A stretch of DNA of 64,000 bases from positions 5,994,704-6,058,703 of the forward strand of contig OU696584.1 in NCBI GenBank assembly GCA_916048095.2, written 5' to 3'. Made by a program: the position numbers and the translations under genes. Source of the DNA: Sacculina carcini (Eukaryota; Arthropoda; Thecostraca; Sacculinidae). Below are positions 37,692-49,148 of the stretch, piece by piece. Below the pieces are notes generated by a model. That model was not told where the DNA came from. It did not search any database and saw nothing but the letters and a program-made list of their open reading frames with translations. How positions within the stretch are numbered: the stretch's first letter is position 1; each line of letters opens with the position of its first letter.

Positions 37692-39989
37692 TCACTCTGC
37701 AACATAGGTGTCCATCCAAATTGGAGGCCGTCGCTCTCTTCCGGATCGTCTAGGAAGTTGCTCTGTCGGTGAGTCCACTGTTGACAGTCGAACTTCATCG
37801 GAACGTTCACCCTCCTCGTCTGGTGGGACTTGCACAGGTCGAATATCCAAGATATGGCGCGGAATGCCATTCACCGAAATGTTATTGGGTGAGTGAACAT
37901 CGGTCACAACGCCCCGAGTCCACTGCGAAGTACATCGTGCATCCGCCGGCTTCACCCATACTTCTTCACCAATGCGAAGGGAGCTGTCTTCACAGTGGTC
38001 AATAGCAAAACCATTAACAATTGTTGTGATACGCCAGTCGTAGCTGTGCACGTTACGATGAGGCACCGAAGAATCATCAGTACCAAACCTCGGCGACATG
38101 TTGTACCAGTATGCCGCGGTAGTTGGTGGAACACAACTTCTTTCAGCCAATGCCTTTATAAAGCGATGATGTCGCTCGACAATCCCATTACCGCTGGGGC
38201 GGTACGCAGCGCGAAAATACGGCTTCACTTTCCACCGCTCCAACAGTTCTCGCATCTCCTGCGAACGAAACGCCCGCCCGTTGTCCATCAGCAGCTCATG
38301 AGGCGGTCCTCGCTCACGAAATATTTCGTCCAGGTGCGTGCATACTTGTTGAGACGTCTCAGATCGTATTTCCCTCCAAATTGCGAACCTCCCTGGTCCA
38401 CTGTCCACAACTGTCAAATATTCCCGATGGCGGTAATGGGTGATGTCAATGGCTAGTCTATGCCATACTTTGTCCACGCTAAGGTGTCCAGCAACATGAG
38501 TCGACGGCGTCGGATCAATTGACTGACAACGTTCGCAGCCTCTAACCACTCGCCGCACAGTCTCTCGTGATACACCAGGATCCACTCGCCGAGCCAAATA
38601 CAAGGTTCTGTCCACACCCATGTGGTGCATGTTATGCATATCTCTGATTTCATCCACAGTCGCTGCACACACATTCTCAGTTGCTTTACGACTACTCGAG
38701 AACTTTCCAGGCTCAGATAACCACTCTTTTTTCACACGTGTCAGCTCGTCAGCTTTGTTCATCGTGGTGGGAACACTCGTAATGCTGACACTCAAACCCA
38801 ACTCTGTAATTAAATCACTCAGCACTCCTAGTCTTCGCTTGACCAATATTTCAGCTGCACCCTTCGTACGCACCCTTCTTTCCTTGTTTAGCACTGTGCC
38901 CACCCAACCAGCCACCGTTGCAGAATCCGTGCGAATCTCGATCTCTACCAACTGCCACTTCACCGCCAGGTTCACGCCTTTCACCACCGCCTCCAATTCC
39001 GCTACGTTTATATGGTGCACATCGTCCTTCTTTCGTTGCCAAGTCGCGTCTTCAGCAATTTCTCCATCGATCTCGACCGCTGCTCCGATCGCCAGGTTAC
39101 TCGCGTTACACCATACAACTCCCCGCCTTGTATTAGACACATGCCATCTACCACCCACTGGGTCGTTTTTCTGTACTCTCTCTACCATTTCAAGCGTCAT
39201 TTGCAGCACGTCCTCAGGAACCATTGCATCCGAGTCCACTCCATCAGCTCGGCGCTTTATGTGGCTGCACGCGATCCTCAGCCACCTGGCCACAGGGTAG
39301 TGTCCGATCAACTTCCCGCACAAAGAAAACAGCTGACGCTTGGTCAGTTTTCCGGTAACATCTGGAATACTGTTGTCTCTGTGGAACAACATACGACCAC
39401 TATTATCTTTCTGCAGTTTGAGACCCAGAACGGCACTTTCCTCTATCGACACCGGCTCTTTTGCTTCTAGGCCATATTTACTCAGATGAGCGACAACATC
39501 TCTGCTGGACACAACCGATTCGCGTACTATAATATCATCTATGTATGAGTCCGTGCCTTTGTCGATGACTTCAGATTGACTCAATACTGTACGCACGATA
39601 CGCGTCATCACTATGGGTGCCGAGCGCAGTCCAAATCCCAACCGCGTCAAACAGTACACATTACCGTTATATTTGACAAGCTGATGTTTCCACAATTTTG
39701 GCACCACATGTACCTGAAGGTACGCAGCCTTCAGATCAACCAGGGAGGCGGGCCCATCAATGCGTCTCCACTCTCTCAATTTCTCGCCACAAACATCTAT
39801 GTAGTCATCGCCCGTATGGCTGCTCACAAACTCGTTCAGTTCTCGAAAATCGAGCACTGGGCGCATTGTTCTCGAGCACTGGGCGCACAGTTCTGAAAAT
39901 CGAGCACTGGGCGCACAGTTCTCGAAAATCGAGCACTGGGCGCATTTGTTGGCTGAACCACCGCTAGCAGTGGCAGCACACCCTTGCAA
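37692..39989 (-). pseudogene. Ty3/gypsy pol (RT, RNase H, integrase), frame-broken from gag-pro
   Basis: 765 open codons. RT core RPVLDFRELNEFVSSH, VDLKAAYLQVHV, LTRLGFGLRSAP and catalytic SYIDD near residue 150; RNase H-like INVAELEAVVKG and IRTDSATVAGWV; integrase with HHMGVDRTLYLAR and CERCQS zinc-binding region, then core AIDITHYRHREYLTVVDSG, LMDNGRAFRS and GNGIVERHHRF (D, D, E present); C-terminus with a basic tail. Order RT-RNaseH-INT is standard Ty3/gypsy. The beginning of RT lies in another frame because of a tandem duplication (39845-39945). The frame therefore starts inside repeated sequence, and the product is unlikely to be made normally. Confidence 0.9.
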
Positions 39990-41351
39990 TTCGAATTATT
40001 CCACGGAACAAGAATTCCTTCTGTGATCCAACGCTGAACCTCTGCATCAAATTCATCGCGAATATCATCTGTCACCGTCTGTTCATAACATCCAACTGTT
40101 CTTGACAACATAGGCTCGTCTCCTGTCACTATCCACTCGATCTCCCACTTATTGCCATAAAAAACAGCAGTGAAATCAGGATCGGTTATTTCTAGCTTCT
40201 CATTTGTGGAGCTATCAACTTCCTCACACTGACCACAAGACACATCACTGTTTGCACTCGCGACACAATTATCTACACCAAATTCCACTTTAGAACCACA
40301 TACAAAAACACCGCCAAGTTTGTCAATAATATTAATCCCAATCACTATGTCTACGTCACCCACAATACTGTCAACAACTACAGCACGCACACTCATTTGC
40401 TTACCAGACACTTCAATATTAATCCAAGCAGTACCCCGACACCTAACTTTCCGCCCATCGAACGCCGTCATCAAACTACTGCCCTCAATATTTTCCACCA
40501 AATTAGAACGTACAACGGCCCCTGAGCAGCCCGTGTCAACCAAGGCATGCACAGTCTCACCTGACACTCTCGCTTCGATGATCGGCAGTGTACTTGGCGC
40601 CTTCAGTGAGTCGTCGGAGTGACCTGCTGGCGCACCAGTCACTCCTGCACCGTTTCCCTGCCGGCACTGTCTGGAGATATGTCCTCTTTGTCCGCATGTG
40701 TAGCATATAACAGACTCCCGCCTCGGACAAGCTCGTGACATGTGCGGGCCGCCGCATACGAAGCACCGACCCCTGAATTGCGGACTTCTCCTCTCGCTGT
40801 CTGCTTGACTACGGTCATAGCATGCTGCCGGCGCTGCTGCGGCAGCCGCGACCGGTCCGTCGTTCTTAGTCAGCACACGAGCGTAATTTATTAGCACCGA
40901 CATTTGCATTGTATGCACGTTCTCCATTCTCTGCAAACTCGATCTGATATGTCTGGGGAAGCCATTCACAAATTGCAGTCGGCAAATATTGTCCAGTGCT
41001 TCTCCGTGAAAATTCGCCAACCCAGCAAGTCGTCGGATCTCGGTGGCGAACACATGCACTGATTCACCTTGCCACCTCTTTTCGGACAGCTTACCAAATG
41101 CATCAAACGAGTCATCACTGTAGGCTGTTTTCAGGGCACTCTCAATCTTCTCAGCACTCTCCTGATCACACTCGTCCATCTCCAAGAACAACGCCAGAGC
41201 ATCACCTATCATCAAGATACAGAGAAATAAAGCTGGCGACATCTTCCACCTTCTTCAGTCTGGCTACGAGTCTGGCTTTTGTGAGCCACGCCACGACGTC
41301 TCCATCACCATTGAACGACCGCATTGCACAATCGTTGTTCATCGCTGACAT
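39836..41351 (-). pseudogene. Ty3/gypsy gag-protease, two frame lesions
   Basis: The gag start is at 41351 (MSAMNNDC), 23 bp inside the 5' LTR. A frameshift near 41215 separates the first 45 or so codons from the main frame, which runs 41242-39836. Visible: capsid-like helices (FDAFGKLSEKRWQGESVHVF), two zinc knuckles (CFVCGGPHMSRAC, CYTCGQRGHISRQC), aspartic protease motif ALVDTGCSGAVV, and the RT entry region ITEGILVPWNNSNCKG before the tandem duplication. Confidence 0.87.
39845..39948 (-). repeat. tandem duplication inside the RT coding region
   Basis: Four copies of a 22-30 bp unit around TCGAGCACTGGGCGCA. The three extra units add 79 bp, which is not a multiple of three and moves pol out of frame. 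Confidence 0.88.
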
Positions 41352-41373
41352 GATGCTGAATGGCCGGTTAGCT

Positions 41374-41868
41374 TGTGATGAAATGTATTGTAATGAGAAA
41401 TAACGAAGTCACAAACAACAACAATATGGTTTCACAATACACCTGCACGCCCGTACAGACAAGTCACTCAATACTCCCCCGAAAACCACTTCACATTAAA
41501 CGCAGTAACAACCACACGACACCATCTCATGCACGACACTCCCGATTCATGATCATATCGCTCCGCAATACGCATACACACAAACATACATACACATACA
41601 TATACACACACTGCACGCGCCACTTCCTTAACCGAACAAGGCAGCTGCAATTCACATATCACAATTCACATATTCACATATCGTCGTTATTCTCGGTGCA
41701 CCCGCACAACATTGACGCAGGGGGCGCAACTACTTGAAACCGCATCGCCCGCACTGCCTAGTGCACTGCCACGTGCAGGCTCGCTCACAATTTCAATACT
41801 CGCATATACACAAATAATGTACAACGAAAGATACACAAATGTTTATATATACACACCACAAAACCACA
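41374..41868 (-). repeat. 5' LTR of the Ty3/gypsy element
   Basis: 495 bp copy of the LTR; extra CACATATTCACATATCG-type block at about 41660-41690. In element orientation it is followed by AGCTAACCGGCC, where the primer-binding site would lie; the matching tRNA is not identified. No clear target duplication outside the two LTRs. Confidence 0.9.
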
Positions 41869-42186
41869 AACTATTTCAAATATCCACATAATTATAACCA
41901 TCTTTAAAAACATGGATTTTCTCAATGAAAAAACCTAAACCACAGGATCCGGATGCACTTTCAAACAGTCTCCTGAAGAATTTATTGATAAATATTTTTG
42001 TTTTCTATACTATTATCAAATTATATTTGAAATAAGACACGTAAAGATATACAAAACGTCAATTAAACTCGTTTATATGTACTAAAATCCAACATCCGAT
42101 GACAATTGGGGCTAATTCTAAAAAAAAACAAAAAAAAACAAAAAAACAAAAAACCGCCACCAAAAAAACGTTTTTTTGCATCACTA

Positions 42187-42672
42187 CCTCCAGCCCATGA
42201 CTCACATCCGTACAGTAGCGTCGAGGTAAGAGCGGCATCAAACACTCTGCGCTTCACCAAAAAAGGGACGTCGTTATTCTCAGTGACAAAAGCTATAAAT
42301 TCCAGCACGTGCCCCATTTTGCCCTTAGCATGCGCTCTAATCGCAGACGACGTCGATCCGCAGTTGGTGAATGGTAAGTAAGCCCAGGTAAGTATATTGC
42401 ATGCAGGAGCTGATCACAAGCCCGTCCAGCCGTAGTGGTTCAGCATCACGTTCTGCTCCATTAATAACAAACAATTTCGTTTCATTTTCATTTATCACCA
42501 TTCCATGTTCATCACGAGATTACTTCAGTATTTCTATTGTATGCAATACTCTTTCTCTAGTAGTTGCCAACAACACAGTGTCATCCATCAACACTAACGC
42601 ATGCAGCCAGCTCAGGAAGCCATCGGTGCCACACTGTCTTTTCAACATCCTCATAAGTTCATTCATGATCAC
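42187..42672 (-). mobile_element. LINE RT palm part
   Basis: Minus strand: ALVLMDDTVLLATTRERVL (catalytic MDD near 42580), GMVINENETKLFVING, SSCMQYTYLG, then KRRVFDAALTSTLLYGCESW where the hAT inserted. It continues at 35964. The earlier RT parts are missing because hAT copy 2 abuts at 42673. Confidence 0.8.
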
Positions 42673-43795
42673 TAGAGTTGGCAATTATAACTGATCAAAT
42701 AAACATATTTTTCACATAAAACGGCATTTTAAAGCAAAAAAACATAAGATGCCATTTTCACTGAAAAATATTGTACAAATATATATTTATATAGATTGCG
42801 CCTGTAATTATTATATCTTGTTAATAAATGTAATTACAAAGATCACGGATTAAACATGATATGATACACTCAAACACTGCCTATAGGTATATTATAGCTT
42901 CTTAAGACCGGTCATTAAAAGCGTCGCACGGTTTATACCCCTAATACAGGTTTATACTCCTACACCCTACCATAAGGGTTGTGAGCGAGGCTTAAGTGGT
43001 GTGACAGCGTGGAAACGGGATTCAGAGGCCCTGCAATAACTCACTATGCAGACTAAATCACTCCAAGTTAGGTGCACGTGTCATTGGTTTTTTGGGAAGG
43101 TAGGATCATACATACATGTACTGCGGATTTACATTTTCGGAAATTATTCAACACAAATGTCGTCTGTATTGTCACGCTCAAAGGGATTGAAGGAATTCAA
43201 TGTTAAGTCAAATTTTTTCAGAAAAACGTGTCTGACAAGTTTCGCGTTGCGTGTGACAAAAACGTGTCTGCTGGTCACAAGTCGCAGCTCGAGCAATACA
43301 ACAAATCGGCTGCTCACTCAAAAAACATCTAGCGTACATGCCGAATCGAATCATAGGATCATTGCGCCTCGAAACAAAATTTCAAAGTGACACCACTACA
43401 GTGGCGACACCAATGGGGGTTTGGAGGGGTACCCTTCCCCCCGAAATGTGTCAAGCCCTTCTGAACCTCCCTAAATAATTCCTGACCGCTAATATTTAGA
43501 TTGTAATTCCTGGTGTTTCGCCAAATCCCTCATCTTTTTCCTTGGCCCCCTCCCGGCAAATCTTGGCGCCCCTACTGCACCACAACCTTATCGGGGGGGC
43601 TCAATCAAGGTAAAAATTTCGCCATGCATTAAAAAAAATTTGCCTCTTATACTGGCTTCCCAATAAAATGTCGCTATATACATGCTTAAAATGCAAATAA
43701 TCTACGAAAGAGCCCAAAATTCACGTATTGCATTAAAATTGAATTACTTATTTCGGTGATTTCGATCACATATTCTTGCATTTTTCGTCAAATAA
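42673..43795. mobile_element. hAT-like element, copy 2 (inverted, truncated)
   Basis: Homologous to the reverse of 29616-30911. It begins with TAGAGTTGGCAATTATAACT and loses its other tip where a TG tract begins. It lacks the 97-bp MITE of copy 1. Confidence 0.72.
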
Positions 43796-43875
43796 TAAAA
43801 TGTCGGTCCCGCGCGCATGTGTGTGTGAGTCATATGTGTATGTGTGTATGTGTGTGTGTCCTGCCTTTTATTTAT

Positions 43876-43973
43876 AGTGATCATTAGAGTTGGGAATTTT
43901 ATGTGATAATTTTTAGCGTTTTTTGTTTTTATTATTTGACCAAAAATGCAAAAATATGTGATCGAAATCACCG
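43876..43973. mobile_element. hAT-like element, copy 3 (tip only)
   Basis: Starts TAGAGTTGGGAATTTTATGT and follows copy 1's left end for about 100 bp, then stops at a CA tract. Confidence 0.65.
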
Positions 43974-43976
43974 ATG

Positions 43977-44062
43977 TGTGCGCGCACACACACACACATG
44001 AAACACACACCCACACATGACACACACACACACACACACACATGAAACACACACCCACACAT

Positions 44063-44098
<36 letters not shown>

Positions 44099-44247
44099 AA
44101 ACACACACACACACATGACACACACACACACACACACACACATGAAACACACACCCACACATGACACACACACACACACACACACATGAAACACACACCC
44201 ACACATGACACACGCACACATGACTCACACACACATGCACACACAGA
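43977..44247. repeat. CA-rich minisatellite, units of about 40-60 bp
   Basis: (CA)n segments punctuated by CATGAAACACACACCCACAC and CATGACACAC, repeated five or six times. Confidence 0.9.
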
Positions 44248-44404
44248 GTGAAAAAATGGTATGGTAAGGAAAGCACCCAGAAAACATCCGGCATTGAACC
44301 GATATGCTGCCGGGTCAACCAGGACACATGAACCATGTGTGTGTGTGTGTGTTTACTCACCTATTTGTAAGTGCGTGTGTCTGTATAAATGCGTATTATA
44401 TATA

Positions 44405-44481
44405 CGTATTATGCTGGTATGATAGCTTCTCTATGCTTCGCACGATTTTTCTGTGTTCAGGAAACAACACACACACACACA

Positions 44482-44556
<75 letters not shown>

Positions 44557-44910
44557 CTCCACCCACACCAATCGACCTTGACGCATAGGTGCTAATTTTG
44601 TAACGACCGTTTGCCGCATAGGTGTCATTATGTAGGTGCCACATTGGCACATGAGTGATATATTGTCCACCTTGTATATAAACACCGTTTATCCTGTACT
44701 GTTTGATATTGTGTCTTTTGCTTTGTATTGTATTGTGTTATATCTACTTCTCCTGACGATGGCTAGTGATAGCCGAAAGTTACCTCGAGGAATAAACTTC
44801 AGTGAACAACTGAGTGTGTTGTCTCCTGAACACAGAAAATTCGTGCGAAGCATAGATAAGCTATCGTACCAGCACAACAGTGCCCAGATTGCTGTTGATT
44901 TCAACAAATC

Positions 44911-44965
<55 letters not shown>
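44405..44965 (+). mobile_element. Penelope-like terminal repeat, unoccupied copy with inverted piece
   Basis: 44571-44916 matches the repeat flanking the hAT at 33.2-34.9 kb, in reverse orientation and without the hAT: the target reads TTTTGTAACGACCGTTTG across 44594-44612. 44405-44465 is an inverted copy of 44810-44870. (TA)n runs lie at 44480-44560 and 44917-44965. The short frame starting at 44760 (MASDSRKLPRGINFSEQL) repeats that of the other copy. Confidence 0.72.
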
Positions 44966-44979
<14 letters not shown>

Positions 44980-45507
44980 GGTGGGTGGGTGGGTGTGTGT
45001 GTATGTGTACGTGTGTGTATGTATACATGACGACATCACAGTGTGTGTGTGTGTGTGTGTGTTACCGCACGTGCGTGTCCAATTTGACGTACACTGGCTT
45101 GAGCTGACATATTACTGTTACATGCCAATGACACTAACAACTACACATACACACGCACGCACACACACACAGACAGACAAACAAACATAGATACTGTATA
45201 AACAGTCATACATCAGTGAGCGTGTCTTGTAATGGCAACAAGACGAACCGTAATATTTGAACGGAAAAGACATTTGTATGGATGACAAAGTATGGATTCA
45301 TTTAGGAGTGTAGCCAATTGACATGTATTTGTTGAAATCTTAGCTGATTTTCATCTTCTTTCCACGTATGGATTTATTTTGTTTTGCTTTTTGTTGTTGG
45401 TTTTTTGTTAATTAATTTCAATTCGATTGATAACTAATGATAATTACGCATTTGAACACATTAGTAGTGGAAAAGCTTATGTTCGCGTGAATTTTGCATG
45501 GACAAAG
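44966..45507. other. simple-repeat-rich spacer
   Basis: TG/GTGGGTGG-rich to 45065, CA-rich at 45145-45190, then AT-rich sequence. No gene. Confidence 0.5.
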
Positions 45508-45548
45508 CCAACGCCACCTAGATACCTAGGTAGTCTAGGTGGCGTTGG
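45508..45548. mobile_element. 41-bp palindromic MITE remnant
   Basis: CCAACGCCACCTAGATAC and its inverse with almost no interior. Same ends as the MITE at 30489. Flanks GACAAAGC and GGCAAAGC suggest a one-mismatch target duplication. Confidence 0.65.
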
Positions 45549-45701
45549 GCAAAGCCTGTCACGACCCCGGCTGGCACACCGCAGGCCGCCACACACGGAC
45601 TATCTCGCACTCACGAACAGCACGGAAAACTGCACGACTGCACGCACACGAAACCCGCCCTGCGGCAATTAGGCTATCCCTTCAAGAAACGAAGCCGACC
45701 G

Positions 45702-45778
45702 TCTCACCTCGCCAGGGAATCGAACCCTGGACCTTTCGTGCACAGAGCGTGCGTCTTAGCCACTCGGCTACGAGGTGG
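45702..45778 (-). mobile_element. tRNA-like sequence, probably SINE head or tRNA pseudogene
   Basis: The minus strand has ACCTCGT pairing with GCGAGGT as acceptor stem, an A-box-like TAGCCGAGTGGCTAAGACG, and a good T arm (CAGGG TTCGATT CCCTG). The anticodon arm does not pair properly and no T33-anticodon-purine arrangement fits, so a working tRNA is unlikely. Confidence 0.55.
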
Positions 45779-45817
45779 ACATAATTCCACTGAGTTGCAT
45801 TCGGCAATGATATACAG

Positions 45818-46030
45818 TGGACCCTCCAAATAGCGGACTCCTCCAAATAGCTGAATACTTCCTTGGCACCTATCAAAAACCCAGCAGGTACGTGTTAATT
45901 GAACCTCAGAAATAGCGGAATTTAAACCTCCAAATAGCGGAATTTAAACCTCCAAATAGCGCAATTTAAACCTCCAAATAGCGGAATCATCTATTGGTCC
46001 CTTCTCATACAGCACACCTCCAAATAGCGA
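45818..46030 (+). mobile_element. pogo-like terminus with 22-bp internal repeats
   Basis: Begins TACAGTGGACCCTCCAAATA, like Tc1/pogo inverted ends next to a TA. The CCTCCAAATAGCGG motif recurs six or seven times, several as CCTCCAAATAGCGGAATTTA units. The other end is not seen. Confidence 0.5.
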
Positions 46031-46086
46031 AAACATGAAAAAATGTGTGATTCTTGAATAGAATATGTATGGAATATATTGACTCC

Positions 46087-46440
46087 AGCATGGGCGTAGA
46101 TCCTGGGGGTATGGGGGTATATATACCCCCCGACAAAATGACTGGGGGTATGAATATACAATTATACCCCCGAGAATTCTGCTGAGTTCAGTTCATTGGG
46201 CATCAAGTTTATTATCATCAAAATCAACATAGCAAAAAATAACAATACACGAAAAATGTAAACAATTATAAATATATGAAAAATTATACTTTACGCAATG
46301 TACTTTTCATGGTGGTATGTGTGTTGCAATTAAATAGGCCGAAAGTAGTTGAGGGTCGCATGCATTTAACCCACTGAGCGAACTTTGAACACTAATGCAT
46401 GATGAATGTCATCCCCCCGAGCCTCGACACAAATCTTCAC
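46087..46440 (+). repeat. dispersed element family, copy iii
   Basis: Starts CATGGGCGTAGATCCTGGGG and ends near CCCCGAGCCTCGACACAAAT. Homologous to 31722-32058. Ends look like imperfect inverted repeats (reverse complement of the right end CAGGGGTGAAGATTTGTG). Confidence 0.62.
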
Positions 46441-47022
46441 CCCTGGAGTCACTCCAGCTTGTCAACTGATAACAGTTGACTGTTGCAAGCTGATTGGTAT
46501 GCACGAGTGACCTATTAGGACCGACTATAGACATAGGCACATGCACAGGAATATTACTTGGAATAGGCAAACTAGGCGACCGCCTAGAACTCAGATTGGT
46601 GAAAGTCACGCACATGAATCATGCGGGGACTTATATCATTGTCAATGTTATGACTTAGTATAACACAGAGGTTCCCAAACTGGGGTCCCCGGACCCCTGG
46701 GGGATCCCTGAGAAGGTGCTAGGGGGTCCGCTTCTTCTCCCGCCAACCTTAGGAGAGAGGATAGAAGGTACCCGTTTTCTTTCACTTTGGTGACATCAAA
46801 CTCCACATTGATCAACTATGTAGGAGCCATCAAGCTCATCCATCCCACTGAAAAAGATATGTTTGATAGCTTTTGTGTTTAATTCTGGACTTTTTTATGA
46901 AGGTATTTCGTTTTTTAGTTATCTGTGGTGACAGCTCATGCTGTAATTATCTATCTATCCTGGCTGTTTCTACCGATTTTACTTTTTATTGAATTTAAAA
47001 CGATGAAAAAATAAGGAAATTA

Positions 47023-47816
47023 CAGGGTGTTCCAATAAATTTGACGTCATTCTAAATGCCCGTATCTCGGAAACTACCCAGTGTATCTTAATGAAACTAC
47101 GCACACTTTATGTTGAGCATCATAAGTTTTATTAGTTAACATTACAAAGAAAAAACAAAGATTTGCATATTATATGACAGATTTCACGATTTTCACAAAT
47201 GTCCAATGTGATGGAGATGGCGCAGAACACGTTCACTTTTGGTGAGTCCCTCACGTGCTCAATTGTGTCATGGGGATTTTCTTCGCCCCAAATGCGAACA
47301 TTATGTTTATTGACTTTGTCAGTCGTATGAAACGTTGCTTCATCACTAAAAATTAGACGCTCATCGAACTCGTCTTCTTCAAGTTTCTGTAGCATATCAT
47401 CACATAATTCTTTACGTTTTCGCCTGTCATCTTCCTTTGAAGCCTGAACGAGCGGCAGCCTGCCTTCTCTTCCGCTGTTGATGGCGGGCCAGATCCTTTA
47501 GCCCTGCATAAGCAGCCTTCCTCTTTAAATTTATGGTGCCAGGTCTAAGCTTTTTTACTAGTTGGTGCATTTTTGGCAAATTTTGCAAAGACGCTGCACG
47601 CTCTGGGTGACTGTGTTCGAGCATATTCCAACACGCAAAATGACTTTTCTATTGAAGTGAACGTCATTTCTCAATCTCAAAAGAGATAAATGTCAAACAT
47701 TAAACATAAAATCTTGAACTGTTTCTATACAAGCTGTGAAAATTTGAGGTCATTTCAAAGAAAATTGCCAATATTGTTGGCCTGCGAAATGACGTCAAAT
47801 TTATTGGGACACCCTG
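47023..47816 (-). mobile_element. Tc1/mariner-superfamily element, deleted, in a TA target
   Basis: 794 bp with 28-bp inverted ends (CAGGGTGTTCCAATAAATTT on the left, one mismatch on the right) and TA on both sides (47021-47022, 47817-47818). It contains a transposase remnant on the minus strand. Confidence 0.88.
47132..47624 (-). pseudogene. mariner-like transposase remnant
   Basis: Two pieces in different frames (47624-47427 and 47395-47132). The second has DEFDERLIFSDEATFH (a DDE/D catalytic Asp region), HNVRIWGEENPHD and DSPKVNVFCAIS, as in arthropod-type Tc1/mariner relatives. The N-terminal DNA-binding half and the C-terminal catalytic part are missing, so it is an internal-deletion derivative. 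Confidence 0.78.
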
Positions 47817-47977
47817 TATTCCTGTATTTCAAATATTTATTTCAAGACTTTCTTCGTGTAGGAATATGTAAATAGTAAATTTACTGCATTGTAATCATAC
47901 AATGTGTACCTTGGATGTGACTTAAATATCTGGGGGGTCCTTAGCATGATAAAGTTTGGGAACCTCTGGTATAACTA

Positions 47978-48098
47978 ACTATAATAATGTAATAAACTAA
48001 CTAATAATAAACTTACTAATAATAAACTAACTAATAATAAACTAACTAATAATAAACTAACTAATAATAAACTAACTAATAATAAACTAACTAACTAT
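47978..48098. repeat. 15-bp tandem repeat
   Basis: About seven copies of AACTAACTAATAATA, starting just beyond the hAT target duplication (ATAACTAACTA). Confidence 0.92.

Positions 48099-49148
<1,050 letters not shown>

Larger units (their letters stand above)
35965..42186. mobile_element. hAT-like element hosting a Ty3/gypsy provirus
   Basis: Inverted tips TAGAGATGCGACC (left) and TAGTGATGCAAAAA (right, complement) with poly-A/T blocks, flanked by an 8-bp CCTCCAGC duplication (35957-35964, 42187-42194). Without the LTR element (37210-41868) about 1.56 kb of A/T-rich non-coding sequence remains, so it is non-autonomous. Confidence 0.82.
46666..47968. mobile_element. hAT-like element carrying a mariner-like insertion
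   Basis: Inverted ends CAGAGGTTCCCAAACT / AGTTTGGGAACCTCTG, flanked by GTATAACA (46658-46665) and GTATAACT (47969-47976), a 7/8 match. About 0.5 kb without the insertion at 47023-47816; non-autonomous. Confidence 0.85.

Noticed and set aside
45702..45778. Functional tRNA gene
   Set aside because: Acceptor stem and T arm are good, but the anticodon arm does not fold and no valid anticodon loop is present.
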